From contig CACGKI010000006.1 in the NCBI GenBank assembly GCA_902573565.1, forward strand, positions 19,012 to 83,011: a DNA stretch of 64,000 bases. Reading direction: 5' to 3'. A model generated the notes under the pieces. The model was not told the origin of the DNA, ran no database searches, and saw only the letters and a program-made list of their open reading frames with translations. This document shows, in pieces, positions 8,883-18,490 of this stretch. Every line of letters begins with the position of its first letter. Position 1 is the stretch's first letter. A program made the translations under genes and the position numbers. This DNA is from an uncultured Prochlorococcus sp. GTDB lineage: Bacteria > Cyanobacteriota > Cyanobacteriia > PCC-6307 > Cyanobiaceae.

Positions 8883-9866
8883 TTAAATCCTTTTCCATAC
8901 TTCAGAAAGCAGTGAAGATAAACCTTTTTTTAAAGATGAAGAAATAACTAAAACTTTTTTATTAGATAAATTTTCTAACTTTTGTGTAATTATTTTCAAA
9001 TAATCATCATCTACAAGTTCCATTTTGTTTAAAACTATTAACCTCTCTTTATCTAAAAGACCTTTCCCATATTTTTTTAATTCCTGCTCAATTATCTCGA
9101 AGTCTTGAATAGGATTTTCTGAAATTGAATCAATTAAGTGCACAAGTATCTTCGTTCTTTGGATATGCCTTAAAAAATCATGCCCTAAACCAACTCCATC
9201 AGCTGCCCCTGAAATTAATCCAGGGATATCAGCAAAAAGACAACCATTCCCATCCACTTTTCTAACTACACCTAAGTTAGGTATCAAAGTTGTGAAAGGA
9301 TAGTTTGCGACTTTTGGACTGGCAGATGATAAAACGGAAATTAAAGTACTTTTTCCTGCATTCGGAAGACCTATAATCCCAACTTCTGCAAGGAGTTTTA
9401 GTTCTAATTGAACCTCCCATATCTCACCATCTTTCCCTTCAGTAAATGATTCTGGAGCTCTATTCTGATTACTTAAATAGTAGGCATTTCCATGACCACC
9501 TCTTCCTCCAATAGCAATAGTTAAACTCTGTTTATTTTTAGTTAAGTCTCCTAAAATAATGCCGGTTCTGAAATCCCTTATTTCTGTACCGCAAGGAACT
9601 TTGAGGATTGTATCCAAACCTGAAGCACCAGTTCTTTTATTAGGACCTCCTTTACATCCATCTTGAGCAATTATTTCACGTTTGAATTTAAAATCTAATA
9701 ATGTTTGAAGATTATTATCAGCCACCAATATTATTGAACCCCCTCTGCCGCCGTTCCCCCCCGATGGTCCTCCAGCAGGAACGAATTTTTCTCTTCTAAA
9801 TGAAACTATTCCATTTCCACCTTTTCCAGCTTTAAGAATAATGTTTGCTTGATCAATAAATTGCAC
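8883..9866 (-). CDS. obgE: Obg family GTPase
   Basis: Obg binds the 50S ribosomal subunit and takes part in late ribosome assembly and growth control. The 327-aa product has the glycine-rich Obg fold over residues 1-158, containing for example [12 protein letters not shown] near 32-43. The GTPase domain follows, with G1 GLPNAGKST near 166, G3 DIPG near 214 and G4 NKMELV near 281. It ends right after the G domain, without the optional C-terminal extension. It is 39 bases downstream of mutS2 and probably in the same transcription unit. Confidence 0.96.
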   Translation of the reverse strand: MQFIDQANIILKAGKGGNGIVSFRREKFVPAGGPSGGNGGRGGSIILVADNNLQTLLDFKFKREIIAQDGCKGGPNKRTGASGLDTILKVPCGTEIRDFRTGIILGDLTKNKQSLTIAIGGRGGHGNAYYLSNQNRAPESFTEGKDGEIWEVQLELKLLAEVGIIGLPNAGKSTLISVLSSASPKVANYPFTTLIPNLGVVRKVDGNGCLFADIPGLISGAADGVGLGHDFLRHIQRTKILVHLIDSISENPIQDFEIIEQELKKYGKGLLDKERLIVLNKMELVDDDYLKIITQKLENLSNKKVLVISSSLKKGLSSLLSEVWKRI

Positions 9867-9905
9867 TTAATACTCTTGTTCAATAGTTTTTAAATATTTT
9901 AAATT

Positions 9906-12317
9906 TTATTTTATCCAGGCAATACTGCAACCAGCTCCACCCTCGTTGTTTGCAGCATCTTCAATCTTATCAACATAATTTAAACCTGATAACCACTTTC
10001 TTAAACCTTTTTTTAATTTACCAGTTCCAATTCCGTGAACAATCCATAGCGGTCCATGAAATTTTCTAATTTTCTCCTCGATAATTATTTCGGCTTCGTG
10101 AACTCTTAGTCCTCTTACATCAATTGTATTTTTACTCGTTCTAATTTTAGAAAAAGAAAAATCTTCTCTTGAAGATCGAATCTCAATTTTTGACTTTTTG
10201 GAATTAGGCTTTTCTCCATTAATGCCTTCAAGTTCATTTATAGATATTGTGCTCCTAAATGAACCACATTTAACTTCGTAAAAACCACCTTTTTCATCTA
10301 AATCTACAATTTGTCCCGTACTATTAAGACTTTTTATTTTTACAAAATCACCTACTTTAGGGTTCCATGATATCGACTTTTCAACTTTCTTTCGGGTTAA
10401 ATGCTCTTTTTCAATTTCCTTTAATCTTCTCCCAATAATTCTCGTATCCTCTCCACTAACATTTTTATCTCTTAATTTTTTAATCAAATCTATAACCTCT
10501 TTTTTAGCATTTACGATATGTTTTGATAATTTAGACCTTTCAACTTCCTGGATTTTTTCAGCATTTATTTTTTGATATTCGTAATTTTTCTTTAGTTCAT
10601 CATGTAATATTTCAGTCCTAGCAATAAGTTCCGCAGCGGCTTCTGCAGATTTTTGTTGTTTAATCCTCTCTTCCTCCAATCCTTTAATAATATTATTGAT
10701 ATTGTCAACTTTTTTTGGCTTTAGATAATTTGCAGCTTCATTGAGTATGCTTTCATCGAGGCCAATTCTCCTCGAGATTGACAAAGCATTACTCCGACCA
10801 GGAATGCCCCAGTTAAGTATATATTTTGGCTTCAAATAATCCTCATCAAAGGCAACTGATGCATTTTCAAATCTGGAATCATCATATTTTAATGCCTTAA
10901 TATCTCCGTAATGTGTAGTTGCTAAAGTGATATCAGATTTATTGGCAAATTCCTTTAACAAAGCCATCGCAAGAGCGCTGCCTTCAAGAGGATCTGTACC
11001 AGATCCAATCTCATCTAATAAAACAACTGACAGTCCTATCTTATTATCAAGTGATTCTAAAATCTCTTTAATACGGGATATGTGCCCACTGAAGGTAGAT
11101 AAATTTTCTTCTAATGATTGATTATCTCCTATATCAACATATATATTTGGACAAAAAGGGATAATAGGATTATTAGTTGAGGGTATAAATAACCCTGCTC
11201 TTGCCATAAGTAATGACAAACCCAAACCTTTTAAAGCCGCAGTTTTACCACCAGTATTTGGACCTGTAATAGCTACAACCTTAATATTTCTATTTATATG
11301 AAAATCAACAGCCACTGGGGGAGGGGCTCCTTTTTTCTTATGTTCCCAAATCAATAATGGATGAGAAAAACCAATAAGGGAGATAATAGGATTTTTCTCA
11401 AAAAGAGGATTTTTTCCTCCAATCCATTTCGAATATCTTGAACGAGTTAGAGCATTTTCTAATCTCAATAAAATGGATGCCATTAAAATAAGATTTTCTG
11501 AATTATCACTAACGACTTGGGACCATTTATTAAGTAATTTAAATTCTTCTGCTGTGATCCTAGCCTCTAAAGAAGCAATCTTATTGCCTTTAGTTACTAA
11601 ACTATCAGGTTCAAAATATAGTGTATTTCCTGAAGATGAAGAATCATGAATTATGCCTTTAAATTTATCTATATAATTAACTTTAACTGCTAAAACTGGC
11701 CTACCATAACGATCTCCAATAGTCGTGTCTTGCAAATAAGCTAAATTCTTTTGTATAAATTTATCAACTAATATTTTTCTTTCAAGTTTCTTAGATAATA
11801 ATTCTTTTCTAAGAATAGATAGTTCATTACTAGCATTGTCTGAAATCCTTCCATTAGATTCAATACCTGTTTTAAAAATCGTTTCGATATTCTGATGATC
11901 AATTAAATTTTTTGTAAATGAGGAAATATAAGGCCTTTGTTCAAAATCTAAGAAGATTTTTTTTAAATTTCTTGCTGCAGCAATTGTTTTCGCTATGTCT
12001 AATAAATCAGAAGATAAAATTACACCTCCCTTAGAACAAATTTCAATATTTCTACTAATATCTTTAACATCGGAAAAACTAATTGATTTATCTAAATTAT
12101 TTTCTAGCTCAGTTATTTCAAACGTTTCATTCAAAAGTCTTTTAGATACTTCGTATTCTGAAGGAATTTTAAAACTTAAAATTTCTCGTTTACCCATTTC
12201 TGTAGAGGCAAATGAGGATAAATGAGTTTTTAATGCATCCCACTCTAAAAGATTTATGGATTCATCTTCTAAGGTTTTTTCTAAGTATGATTTTTTAGAA
12301 TGACTTTTCTCTTGCAT
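9906..12317 (-). CDS. mutS2: MutS2 family ATPase/endonuclease
   Basis: MutS2 lacks the mismatch-reading domain of MutS. In other bacteria it suppresses recombination by cutting branched DNA or acts on collided ribosomes. The 803-aa product has an N-terminal helical core, the Walker A motif GPNTGGKTAA near residue 349, Walker B VVLLDEIGSGTDP near 430 and a long charged coiled coil at about 510-640. A C-terminal Smr nuclease domain starts near 725, with IDVRGLRVHEAE and WIVHGIGTGKL. The length matches the family and no domain is missing. It is 12 bases downstream of the glyoxalase-fold gene. Confidence 0.95.
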   Translation of the reverse strand: MQEKSHSKKSYLEKTLEDESINLLEWDALKTHLSSFASTEMGKREILSFKIPSEYEVSKRLLNETFEITELENNLDKSISFSDVKDISRNIEICSKGGVILSSDLLDIAKTIAAARNLKKIFLDFEQRPYISSFTKNLIDHQNIETIFKTGIESNGRISDNASNELSILRKELLSKKLERKILVDKFIQKNLAYLQDTTIGDRYGRPVLAVKVNYIDKFKGIIHDSSSSGNTLYFEPDSLVTKGNKIASLEARITAEEFKLLNKWSQVVSDNSENLILMASILLRLENALTRSRYSKWIGGKNPLFEKNPIISLIGFSHPLLIWEHKKKGAPPPVAVDFHINRNIKVVAITGPNTGGKTAALKGLGLSLLMARAGLFIPSTNNPIIPFCPNIYVDIGDNQSLEENLSTFSGHISRIKEILESLDNKIGLSVVLLDEIGSGTDPLEGSALAMALLKEFANKSDITLATTHYGDIKALKYDDSRFENASVAFDEDYLKPKYILNWGIPGRSNALSISRRIGLDESILNEAANYLKPKKVDNINNIIKGLEEERIKQQKSAEAAAELIARTEILHDELKKNYEYQKINAEKIQEVERSKLSKHIVNAKKEVIDLIKKLRDKNVSGEDTRIIGRRLKEIEKEHLTRKKVEKSISWNPKVGDFVKIKSLNSTGQIVDLDEKGGFYEVKCGSFRSTISINELEGINGEKPNSKKSKIEIRSSREDFSFSKIRTSKNTIDVRGLRVHEAEIIIEEKIRKFHGPLWIVHGIGTGKLKKGLRKWLSGLNYVDKIEDAANNEGGAGCSIAWIK

Positions 12318-12329
12318 ACAAAAAAAGAA

Positions 12330-12731
12330 TCAAACATTCGATTGAATCCCTTCAGGAGGAACATAAAGCATCTCAAGCCAGTTTCCTTCAGTATCCTTCA
12401 AATAAAAGGATGCTGTTCCATCTCTATGTTCATGTAAAGGACCAACTTTTAAACCAGATTCTTTTAAATCATTTTGAATATTTACGACTTCTTTTTTATC
12501 GTCAAAATGAAAAGCAAAGTGAGGCCCTGCCGCTTTATAACTGGGGCCTAACAATGCAAGTCCATCTTTCCCTTTACCAGCTTCCAAATAAGACCAATCC
12601 TTGTCATCCCAAACCAAATTCATACCCAATTTAATATAAAAAGATTTTGCCCTTTCGAGATTCTCTACTCTAAGTGCGATGTGACCAATCCTATTTACCC
12701 CTTGTGAAAAATTCAAAACAAAGCAGTGCAT
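12330..12731 (-). CDS. Glyoxalase/VOC superfamily protein, lactoylglutathione lyase-like
   Basis: The 133-aa product has the paired beta-alpha-beta-beta-beta modules of the vicinal oxygen chelate fold. Metal-ligand candidates are the histidine in RIGHIALRVENL near residue 17, the glutamate in YLEAGKG, the histidine in PHFAFHF and the glutamate in GNWLEMLYVPP near the end. It is most like glyoxalase I, which detoxifies methylglyoxal with glutathione, but VOC proteins vary widely, so the reaction is uncertain. It lies between hemB and mutS2 on the same strand with short gaps. Confidence 0.75.
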   Translation of the reverse strand: MHCFVLNFSQGVNRIGHIALRVENLERAKSFYIKLGMNLVWDDKDWSYLEAGKGKDGLALLGPSYKAAGPHFAFHFDDKKEVVNIQNDLKESGLKVGPLHEHRDGTASFYLKDTEGNWLEMLYVPPEGIQSNV

Positions 12732-12778
12732 TTATTATTAACATAAGAATAAACCAAATTTTTGTTAATAATGAGTTT

Positions 12779-13780
12779 TTAATTATCCTGCAACCATTGT
12801 GATGCATCACAAGCATGATAAGTAAGTATTAATTTCGCTCCTGCTCTTTTAAAACTGAGCAAAGTTTCTAAAACAATATCTTTTTCATTAATCCAGTTTT
12901 TCATGGCAGCAGACTTTACCATGGAATATTCGCCACTTACGTTGTATGCAGCTATTGGTTTATTTGAAAAAGTACTTAGTCTATAAATAATATCTAAATA
13001 TGAAATTCCAGGTTTTACCATCAAAATATCGGCTCCTTCATATTGATCCAATGCAGATTCGATTAAAGCCTCTTTTGAATTAGCAGGGTCCATTTGATAT
13101 GTAGACTTATTATCTGGAATTATTTTCTTATTATTTTCTCTTGGAGCTGAATCTAAAGCAGTTCTAAACGGACCATAATAAGCAGATGAATATTTTGCTG
13201 TGTAACTAATAATACCTACATCACTAAATCCTTGACTATCAAGGGCAGTCCTAATAGCTCCAACTCTCCCATCCATCATGTCACTTGGACCAATAAAATC
13301 TGCTCCGGCTCTGGCTTGTGTTAAAGCTTGTTTTTTTAAAATTTCAATTGTTTCATCATTCAATATTTTTCCAGTTTCATCAACTAACCCATCATGTCCA
13401 TCGCAAGAATATGGGTCCAAGGCAACATCTGTCATTATTGCCATTTCTGGAATCTCTTTTTTTAATATTCGAATAGCTTTAGGAATTAAGCCGTCTTCAT
13501 TCAAACACTCTGCTCCATCTTCAGTCTTTAAGCTATCGTTTATTTTTGGAAAAAGAACAATACATCTTATTCCTAATTCCCATGCCCTAGTGACCTCATT
13601 TATTAAGCCATTCATATCCCATCTAAAAGTTCCTGGCATTGCAGAAATTTCCTCTTTAAAATCTTTTTCATGAATAAATAATGGATATATAAAGTCCGAA
13701 GCTTTTAGGTGATTTTCTCTTACCATTTCTCTAATTGCCTCAGTCCTTCTTAGTCTTCTTGGACGAATAATCAAATTCAT
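12779..13780 (-). CDS. hemB: Delta-aminolevulinic acid dehydratase (porphobilinogen synthase)
   Basis: HemB condenses two 5-aminolevulinates to porphobilinogen, an early step shared by heme, chlorophyll and cobalamin synthesis. The 333-aa product has the Schiff-base lysine in MVKPGISYLD near residue 256 and the second lysine in SYTAKYSSAYYGPFR near 197. The metal loop reads DVALDPYSCDGHDG: aspartates replace most of the zinc-binding cysteines, as in the magnesium-dependent plant and cyanobacterial form. Length is normal. The gene is divergent from bicA across a 222-base gap. Confidence 0.97.
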   Translation of the reverse strand: MNLIIRPRRLRRTEAIREMVRENHLKASDFIYPLFIHEKDFKEEISAMPGTFRWDMNGLINEVTRAWELGIRCIVLFPKINDSLKTEDGAECLNEDGLIPKAIRILKKEIPEMAIMTDVALDPYSCDGHDGLVDETGKILNDETIEILKKQALTQARAGADFIGPSDMMDGRVGAIRTALDSQGFSDVGIISYTAKYSSAYYGPFRTALDSAPRENNKKIIPDNKSTYQMDPANSKEALIESALDQYEGADILMVKPGISYLDIIYRLSTFSNKPIAAYNVSGEYSMVKSAAMKNWINEKDIVLETLLSFKRAGAKLILTYHACDASQWLQDN

Positions 13781-14002
13781 TTGAATATTATTTGAGTTGA
13801 AAAATATTTATCTAATACATTAATCGCTTACCTCACACATTAATCAATCAGAGACTCCTTTTGTTCAGGAAAATTAACTTAATTTATATTAGGAGGAGAA
13901 AAAAAGTTACAAAAATATTTTGCACATACTTCATTTTTCACAAATTTACATCATAAAGAGATAATATCTTTTAGTTAAGTATTTATTTTAAGGAGAGTAT
14001 CT
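13781..14002. promoter_or_regulatory. hemB-bicA divergent intergenic region with bicA ribosome-binding site
   Basis: The spacer must hold promoters for both genes. Immediately before bicA, AGGAGAG at 13991-13997 is a strong Shine-Dalgarno sequence, five bases from the TTG start, and it fixes that start. A second purine-rich AGGAGGAG at 13891-13898 has no start codon within range. I cannot assign the -10 elements with confidence. Confidence 0.5.
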
Positions 14003-15658
14003 TTGCAAATAATTAATGGATTTCACCTAAAGAATTTAAGAGGCGATATTCTTGGAGGGATCACTGCCGCAGTAGTGGCTCTTCCTCTCGCTCTTGCTTT
14101 TGGTAATGCTGCGTTGGGACCTGGGGGAGCAATTTATGGATTATATGGTGCGGTAGTAGTTGGTTTTTTAGCAGCATTATTCGGCGGGACACCTGCTCAA
14201 GTTAGTGGACCTACCGGTCCTATGAGTGTAACTGTTGCTGGAGTAGTAGCAGGCTTAGCAGCTGTAGGAGTTCCACGAGATCTGTCTGCAGGACAAATTT
14301 TACCTTTAGTGATGGCAGCTGTAGTAATTGGCGGCTTACTACAAATATTATTCGGGATTCTAAAACTAGGAAAATACATTACGTTGGTTCCTTATTCTGT
14401 TGTTTCAGGATTCATGTCTGGGATTGGAGTAATAATAATTGCACTTCAGATCGGTCCATTACTAGGAATTAGCACTAGAGGTGGAGTAGTCGAATCTTTA
14501 TCTACGGTATTTTCAAATTTCCAGCCCAATGGTGCTGCTATTGGAGTAGCGATAATGACACTAGGTATAGTATTTCTAACTCCTAGAAAAATAAGTCAAT
14601 GGGTTCCTTCTCCTCTTTTGGCGCTATTAATAGTAACTCCTATATCAATATTAATTTTTGGAGATGGAGCTATTGATAGAATTGGAGAAATTCCGAGGGG
14701 AGTTCCATCTTTAAATTTCCCAAGTTTTAATCAATATTTTCCAATTATTTTCAAAGCAGGATTAGTCCTCGCAGTACTAGGTGCAATTGACTCTTTATTA
14801 ACATCTCTTGTAGCAGATAATATCTCACAAACCAAGCATAATTCTGATAGAGAACTTATTGGTCAAGGGATAGGAAATGCTGTTGCAGGTCTATTTTCAG
14901 GTTTGCCTGGAGCAGGAGCAACAATGAGGACAGTTATAAATGTTAAATCTGGAGGCTCAACTCCAATCTCTGGAATGGTTCACTCAGTTGTGTTGTTGAT
15001 AGTTTTAGTTGGTGCAGGACCTTTAGCTGAGCAAATACCAACTGCGTTGCTCGCAGGAATTCTTATAAAAGTTGGTCTAGATATCATAGATTGGGGATTC
15101 TTGAGGAGGGCTCACAAGTTATCTTTAAAAACTTCAGTCGTAATGTACGGCGTACTTCTAATGACTGTTTTTTGGGATTTAATTTGGGCCGTTTTAGTAG
15201 GTGTATTCATAGCAAATATGCTCACTATTGATTCAATAACTGAAACTCAACTAGAAGGTATGGATGAAGATAATCCTTTATCAAAAGATGATCAAGCTAA
15301 AAATGCATTACCAGCTGATGAAAAAGCACTACTAGATAGATGCTCAGGCGAGGTAATGCTATTTAGACTTAAAGGACCACTTAGTTTTGGAGCAGCTAAG
15401 GGGATATCTGAGAGAATGATGCTTGTAAGAAACTACAAAGTTTTAATATTAGATATCACTGATGTACCACGACTTGGAGTGACGGCCACTCTAGCAATAG
15501 AGGATATGATGCAAGAAGCAAAAAATAATTCCAGAAAAGCATTTGTTGCTGGTGCTAATGAAAAAGTAAAAGATAGATTAGCTAAGTTTGGAGTTGAAGG
15601 CATTATTGAAACAAGAAAAGAAGCTTTAGAAACTGCTCTAAATGAAATAGCCAAGTAA
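14003..15658 (+). CDS. bicA: SulP-family transporter, probable BicA-type sodium/bicarbonate symporter
   Basis: SulP permeases move sulfate, bicarbonate or other anions. In marine cyanobacteria BicA is a high-flux, sodium-driven bicarbonate importer. The 551-aa product has a hydrophobic membrane domain to about residue 415, with the conserved ALPLALAFG and QVSGPTGPMSVTVAG segments. A C-terminal STAS domain follows at about 445-550. The start is TTG at 14003 with a strong ribosome-binding site. Three bases after its stop comes an SbtA-like bicarbonate transporter, followed by SbtB. This neighbourhood is the best argument for bicarbonate over sulfate, though the substrate is still inference. Confidence 0.85.
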   Translation: MQIINGFHLKNLRGDILGGITAAVVALPLALAFGNAALGPGGAIYGLYGAVVVGFLAALFGGTPAQVSGPTGPMSVTVAGVVAGLAAVGVPRDLSAGQILPLVMAAVVIGGLLQILFGILKLGKYITLVPYSVVSGFMSGIGVIIIALQIGPLLGISTRGGVVESLSTVFSNFQPNGAAIGVAIMTLGIVFLTPRKISQWVPSPLLALLIVTPISILIFGDGAIDRIGEIPRGVPSLNFPSFNQYFPIIFKAGLVLAVLGAIDSLLTSLVADNISQTKHNSDRELIGQGIGNAVAGLFSGLPGAGATMRTVINVKSGGSTPISGMVHSVVLLIVLVGAGPLAEQIPTALLAGILIKVGLDIIDWGFLRRAHKLSLKTSVVMYGVLLMTVFWDLIWAVLVGVFIANMLTIDSITETQLEGMDEDNPLSKDDQAKNALPADEKALLDRCSGEVMLFRLKGPLSFGAAKGISERMMLVRNYKVLILDITDVPRLGVTATLAIEDMMQEAKNNSRKAFVAGANEKVKDRLAKFGVEGIIETRKEALETALNEIAK

Positions 15659-15661
15659 TTT

Positions 15662-16666
15662 ATGGAAATAAATCCAATTCTGCAAAATGTATTAGCCCCT
15701 CCAGTTCTTTTCTTTTTGATTGGAGCAATATCAGTACTCTTTAAATCTGATTTAGAAATACCAGCTCCATTACCTAAACTCTTCTCATTATATCTGCTCC
15801 TAGCTATTGGGTTTAAAGGGGGTATAGAGATACAGAAAAGTGGTTTTACAGATCAAGTATTACCTACTTTAAGTGCTGCAATACTGATGTCACTAATAAT
15901 TCCGTTGATTGGATTTTTAATTTTAAGATTTAAGTTTGATGTCTTTAATTCAGCTGCAATCGCAGCAGCATACGGTTCAATTAGTGCCGTTACATTCATT
16001 TCCGCAGAAAGTTTTCTTGAAAGTCAAAGGATAGCTTTCGATGGGTTTATGGTTGGCGCCCTAGCTTTGATGGAATCTCCTGCAATAATTGTTGGATTAT
16101 TGCTTGTGAAATTTGCAGCTCCCAAAAATAGACCAAAATCAAGAAAAATGCATCTAAGCGCAATTTTACACGAATCACTTTTGAATGGATCAGTTTATTT
16201 ATTACTTTCAAGCTTAATTGTAGGATTCCTTACTGCTTCCAGTAATCCCTCAGGGATTGCAAAAATGGAACCTTTTACTGGACAATTATTCTATGGAGCA
16301 GAATGCTTCTTCTTGTTAGATATGGGAATAGTCGCTGCTCAAAGATTGCCAAGACTGAAGAATGCTGGTTCGTTCTTGATTGGCTTTGCCATTTTTATGC
16401 CTTTATTCAACGCATTTATTGGTGTTTTCGTTGCAAGATTTTTATCTTTAGGACCTGGCAACGCACTTTTATTTGTGGTTTTATGTGCAAGCGCCTCTTA
16501 TTTAGCAGTTCCAGCAGCGATGAGGATGACAGTTCCAGAAGCAAAATCTAGTTATTATATTTCAACTACACTAGGACTAACTTTCCCATTCAATATAGTT
16601 CTCGGCATTCCCATATATATGAGTTTAGTAAATACCATTATCCCACTTTCCCCCTTATTAAAATGA
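15662..16666 (+). CDS. sbtA: SbtA-like sodium-dependent bicarbonate transporter
   Basis: SbtA is a high-affinity, sodium-dependent bicarbonate importer of the plasma membrane. The 334-aa product is almost wholly hydrophobic, with about ten membrane helices in two repeated halves. It has FLIGAISVLFKSDLEIP near the start, GFKGGIEI near 57 and an AAAYGSISAVTF segment near 100-111, where substrate and sodium bind in the family. It is shorter than freshwater SbtA because the cytoplasmic loop between the halves is short. It starts three bases after bicA and overlaps sbtB by four bases, so all three are co-translated. Confidence 0.85.
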   Translation: MEINPILQNVLAPPVLFFLIGAISVLFKSDLEIPAPLPKLFSLYLLLAIGFKGGIEIQKSGFTDQVLPTLSAAILMSLIIPLIGFLILRFKFDVFNSAAIAAAYGSISAVTFISAESFLESQRIAFDGFMVGALALMESPAIIVGLLLVKFAAPKNRPKSRKMHLSAILHESLLNGSVYLLLSSLIVGFLTASSNPSGIAKMEPFTGQLFYGAECFFLLDMGIVAAQRLPRLKNAGSFLIGFAIFMPLFNAFIGVFVARFLSLGPGNALLFVVLCASASYLAVPAAMRMTVPEAKSSYYISTTLGLTFPFNIVLGIPIYMSLVNTIIPLSPLLK

Positions 16667-16944
16667 AAAGATTAGACCTGATATTTAGTGAAAGAGAACT
16701 AGATGCAATCATCAAAACATTAGAAAAAGCCAATGTTCCTGGATATACAGTTATGAAACACGCTACAGGCAGAGGGCCTGAAAGAGTTGTTACTGAAGAT
16801 ATGGAATTTACAGGATTAGGAGCAAATGCTCATGTTATTGTTTTTTGTGAGCAAGAATTAATAGATAAAATGAGAGATAACATTAGGGATGATTTGAGCT
16901 ACTACGGAGGAGTCGCTTATATTTCTGAAGCAACACCCCTTTAA
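16663..16944 (+). CDS. sbtB: SbtB-like PII-type regulator of SbtA
   Basis: SbtB is a trimeric PII-like protein that binds adenine nucleotides and cyclic AMP and gates SbtA. The 93-aa product has the ferredoxin-like pattern with VPGYTVMKHATGRGPERV, the nucleotide-binding T-loop region, near 25-42, and ends at GGVAYISEATPL. The C-terminal loop with paired cysteines (CGPxGC) found in freshwater SbtB is absent because the protein stops about 15 residues earlier. The ATGA overlap with sbtA fits a stoichiometric partner. Confidence 0.85.
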   Translation: MKRLDLIFSERELDAIIKTLEKANVPGYTVMKHATGRGPERVVTEDMEFTGLGANAHVIVFCEQELIDKMRDNIRDDLSYYGGVAYISEATPL

Positions 16945-16966
16945 ATTAAACAAGAAATATTTATTT

Positions 16967-17923
16967 TCAAGAATGAATCCAATCAACTCTTATATTTTTT
17001 CTACTATTTAAATACCTATCAATTGACATTGCGGCGATGCATCCGTCAGAAGCTGCAACAACGGCTTGCTTAAATGGTGTATTTCTAATATCTCCAATAG
17101 CCCATACTCCATCAGAGTTAGTAGACATAAAGTCATCCACAATAACTCCCCCATCTTCATTTAAGGCAATCTGATCACCTAAAAAATCAGTAATTGGCTT
17201 TGAGCCACTCATATAGACAAAGACTCCATCTAAATTCAAATTGAGAGGATTTTCTTCTTGTTTATTTTTTACAATAATCCCATTTACACCCATATCATCA
17301 CCCAATATTTCCAATAATCTTGTTCTACTCCAATGTTTTATATTTGAATTATTCATCAATTCCATAGCTTCTTCATTATCTGATTTAGGATCACTTGATG
17401 TAATCCAATGAACAGTTGAAGCAAATTTAGTAAGAACAGTTGCCTCTTCAATTGCCTCCTTATTCACTCCAACAACAGCAACTTCTCTATTTTTGTAAAA
17501 AGCACCATCACAAGTAGCACAATAACTCACCCCTTTGCCAAGAAAATCAGCTTCTCCCTTAAATGATGCAGGCCTGCCCATTGCTCCACTTGCAAGAACA
17601 AGTGCTTTAGCCTTAAATGTACCCTCAGGAGTATAAACTGTTTTCCATTCTCCACTAACATCTATTCCAAATACTTGTGCTCTTCTATAGTCTGTACCGT
17701 ATTGCACAGCCTGTTCTCTCATAAGAGTAAGTAATTTCTCCCCACTTATATCAACCGGAACACCTGGATAATTAGCTATCTGATGAGTGATCGCTAGGGC
17801 GCCAACAGATGGATTTTTATCTAAAATTACTGTCTTTAAGTTTGATCGAGATGTATAAAGTGCGCAAGTACATCCTGCCGGACCTCCTCCGATAATAACT
17901 ACATCTGACTCAATGATTTCCAA
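16967..17923 (-). CDS. trxB: NADPH-thioredoxin reductase-type flavoprotein
   Basis: The 318-aa product is a two-domain FAD/NAD(P) disulfide reductase. It has the FAD-binding GGGPAGCTCALYTSRS near residue 13, the redox-active CATC followed by DGAFY near 136-144, and the closing FAD motif VWAIGDIRN near 270. The partner would be a thioredoxin in the cytoplasm. It has no fused thioredoxin domain, so it is not NTRC. The sequence differs from enteric TrxB at several places, and a ferredoxin-linked or other electron donor cannot be excluded. It converges with sbtB. Confidence 0.85.
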   Translation of the reverse strand: MEIIESDVVIIGGGPAGCTCALYTSRSNLKTVILDKNPSVGALAITHQIANYPGVPVDISGEKLLTLMREQAVQYGTDYRRAQVFGIDVSGEWKTVYTPEGTFKAKALVLASGAMGRPASFKGEADFLGKGVSYCATCDGAFYKNREVAVVGVNKEAIEEATVLTKFASTVHWITSSDPKSDNEEAMELMNNSNIKHWSRTRLLEILGDDMGVNGIIVKNKQEENPLNLNLDGVFVYMSGSKPITDFLGDQIALNEDGGVIVDDFMSTNSDGVWAIGDIRNTPFKQAVVAASDGCIAAMSIDRYLNSRKNIRVDWIHS

Positions 17924-18172
17924 TGTAATAAAACTCCTTTATTAGTTAATTAGATGAGTTTTTGGTTAGAAGATATCTTTAATGTTAATACCTAACCTTT
18001 ATATAGATATAAGGTAAAAGAAAAAAAGGAAAAAAGCATAATATAGAAACAAACATACATAGGAAAAACAAAAAATTTAATTATCAAAATGATCAATCAC
18101 CTGAAATGTTCTTTATTGATCTATTATGAAACCAGGGTGAATATTAATTGCTATAGAAAAATTTATATTTTC

Positions 18173-18490
18173 ATGACCAACTCTGATTACCTTCTCAAAG
18201 CTGCTATTAAAAAAGTAACCGAAAAATTAAACGAGATATTAGTTGAAAAAATTGAAGAAGCAACAAATATAGCTCAGGATGCTCCAGAAATACTCAAAAA
18301 AGAATTTGATATTTTAAAAGAATCCATAATCGAAGAAGCTTCAAGGATGGAGAAAGCAGATAATTTTCAGGAAAATGAAACCACTAATACTTATCAAAAT
18401 TCCAAAATAAAAAAAGCTCTAAATGAAATTGAAGGTATTGATAATCAAATTGATCTATTAAATAAAACGATGAATGAACAAATCAAATGA
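18173..18490 (+). CDS. Small coiled-coil hypothetical protein upstream of a UbiB kinase
   Basis: The product has 105 residues from the ATG at 18173 (MTNSDYLLKAAIKKVTEKLN). The frame could open at 18089, but the extra 28 residues are low in charge and look non-coding. It is almost wholly predicted helix, rich in Lys, Glu, Ile and Asn, with heptad-like spacing through both halves. It overlaps the next gene by four bases (ATGA at 18487), so the two are translationally coupled and may work together. I recognise no family. Confidence 0.65.
   Translation: MTNSDYLLKAAIKKVTEKLNEILVEKIEEATNIAQDAPEILKKEFDILKESIIEEASRMEKADNFQENETTNTYQNSKIKKALNEIEGIDNQIDLLNKTMNEQIK

Noticed and set aside
13831..13838. 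CCTCACAC, similar to part of the conserved Yfr1 small-RNA loop
   Set aside because: The longer conserved motif (ACTCCTCACAC) is not matched and there is no terminator after it.
18089..18172. Upstream start of the coiled-coil hypothetical
   Set aside because: The 28 added residues differ in composition from the rest, and the ATG at 18173 gives a clean start of the helical protein.
17924..18172. Spacer between trxB and the coiled-coil gene, checked for a tRNA or small RNA
   Set aside because: No tRNA arms, no GC-rich hairpin and no terminator were visible. It is very A-rich and probably holds only promoters.
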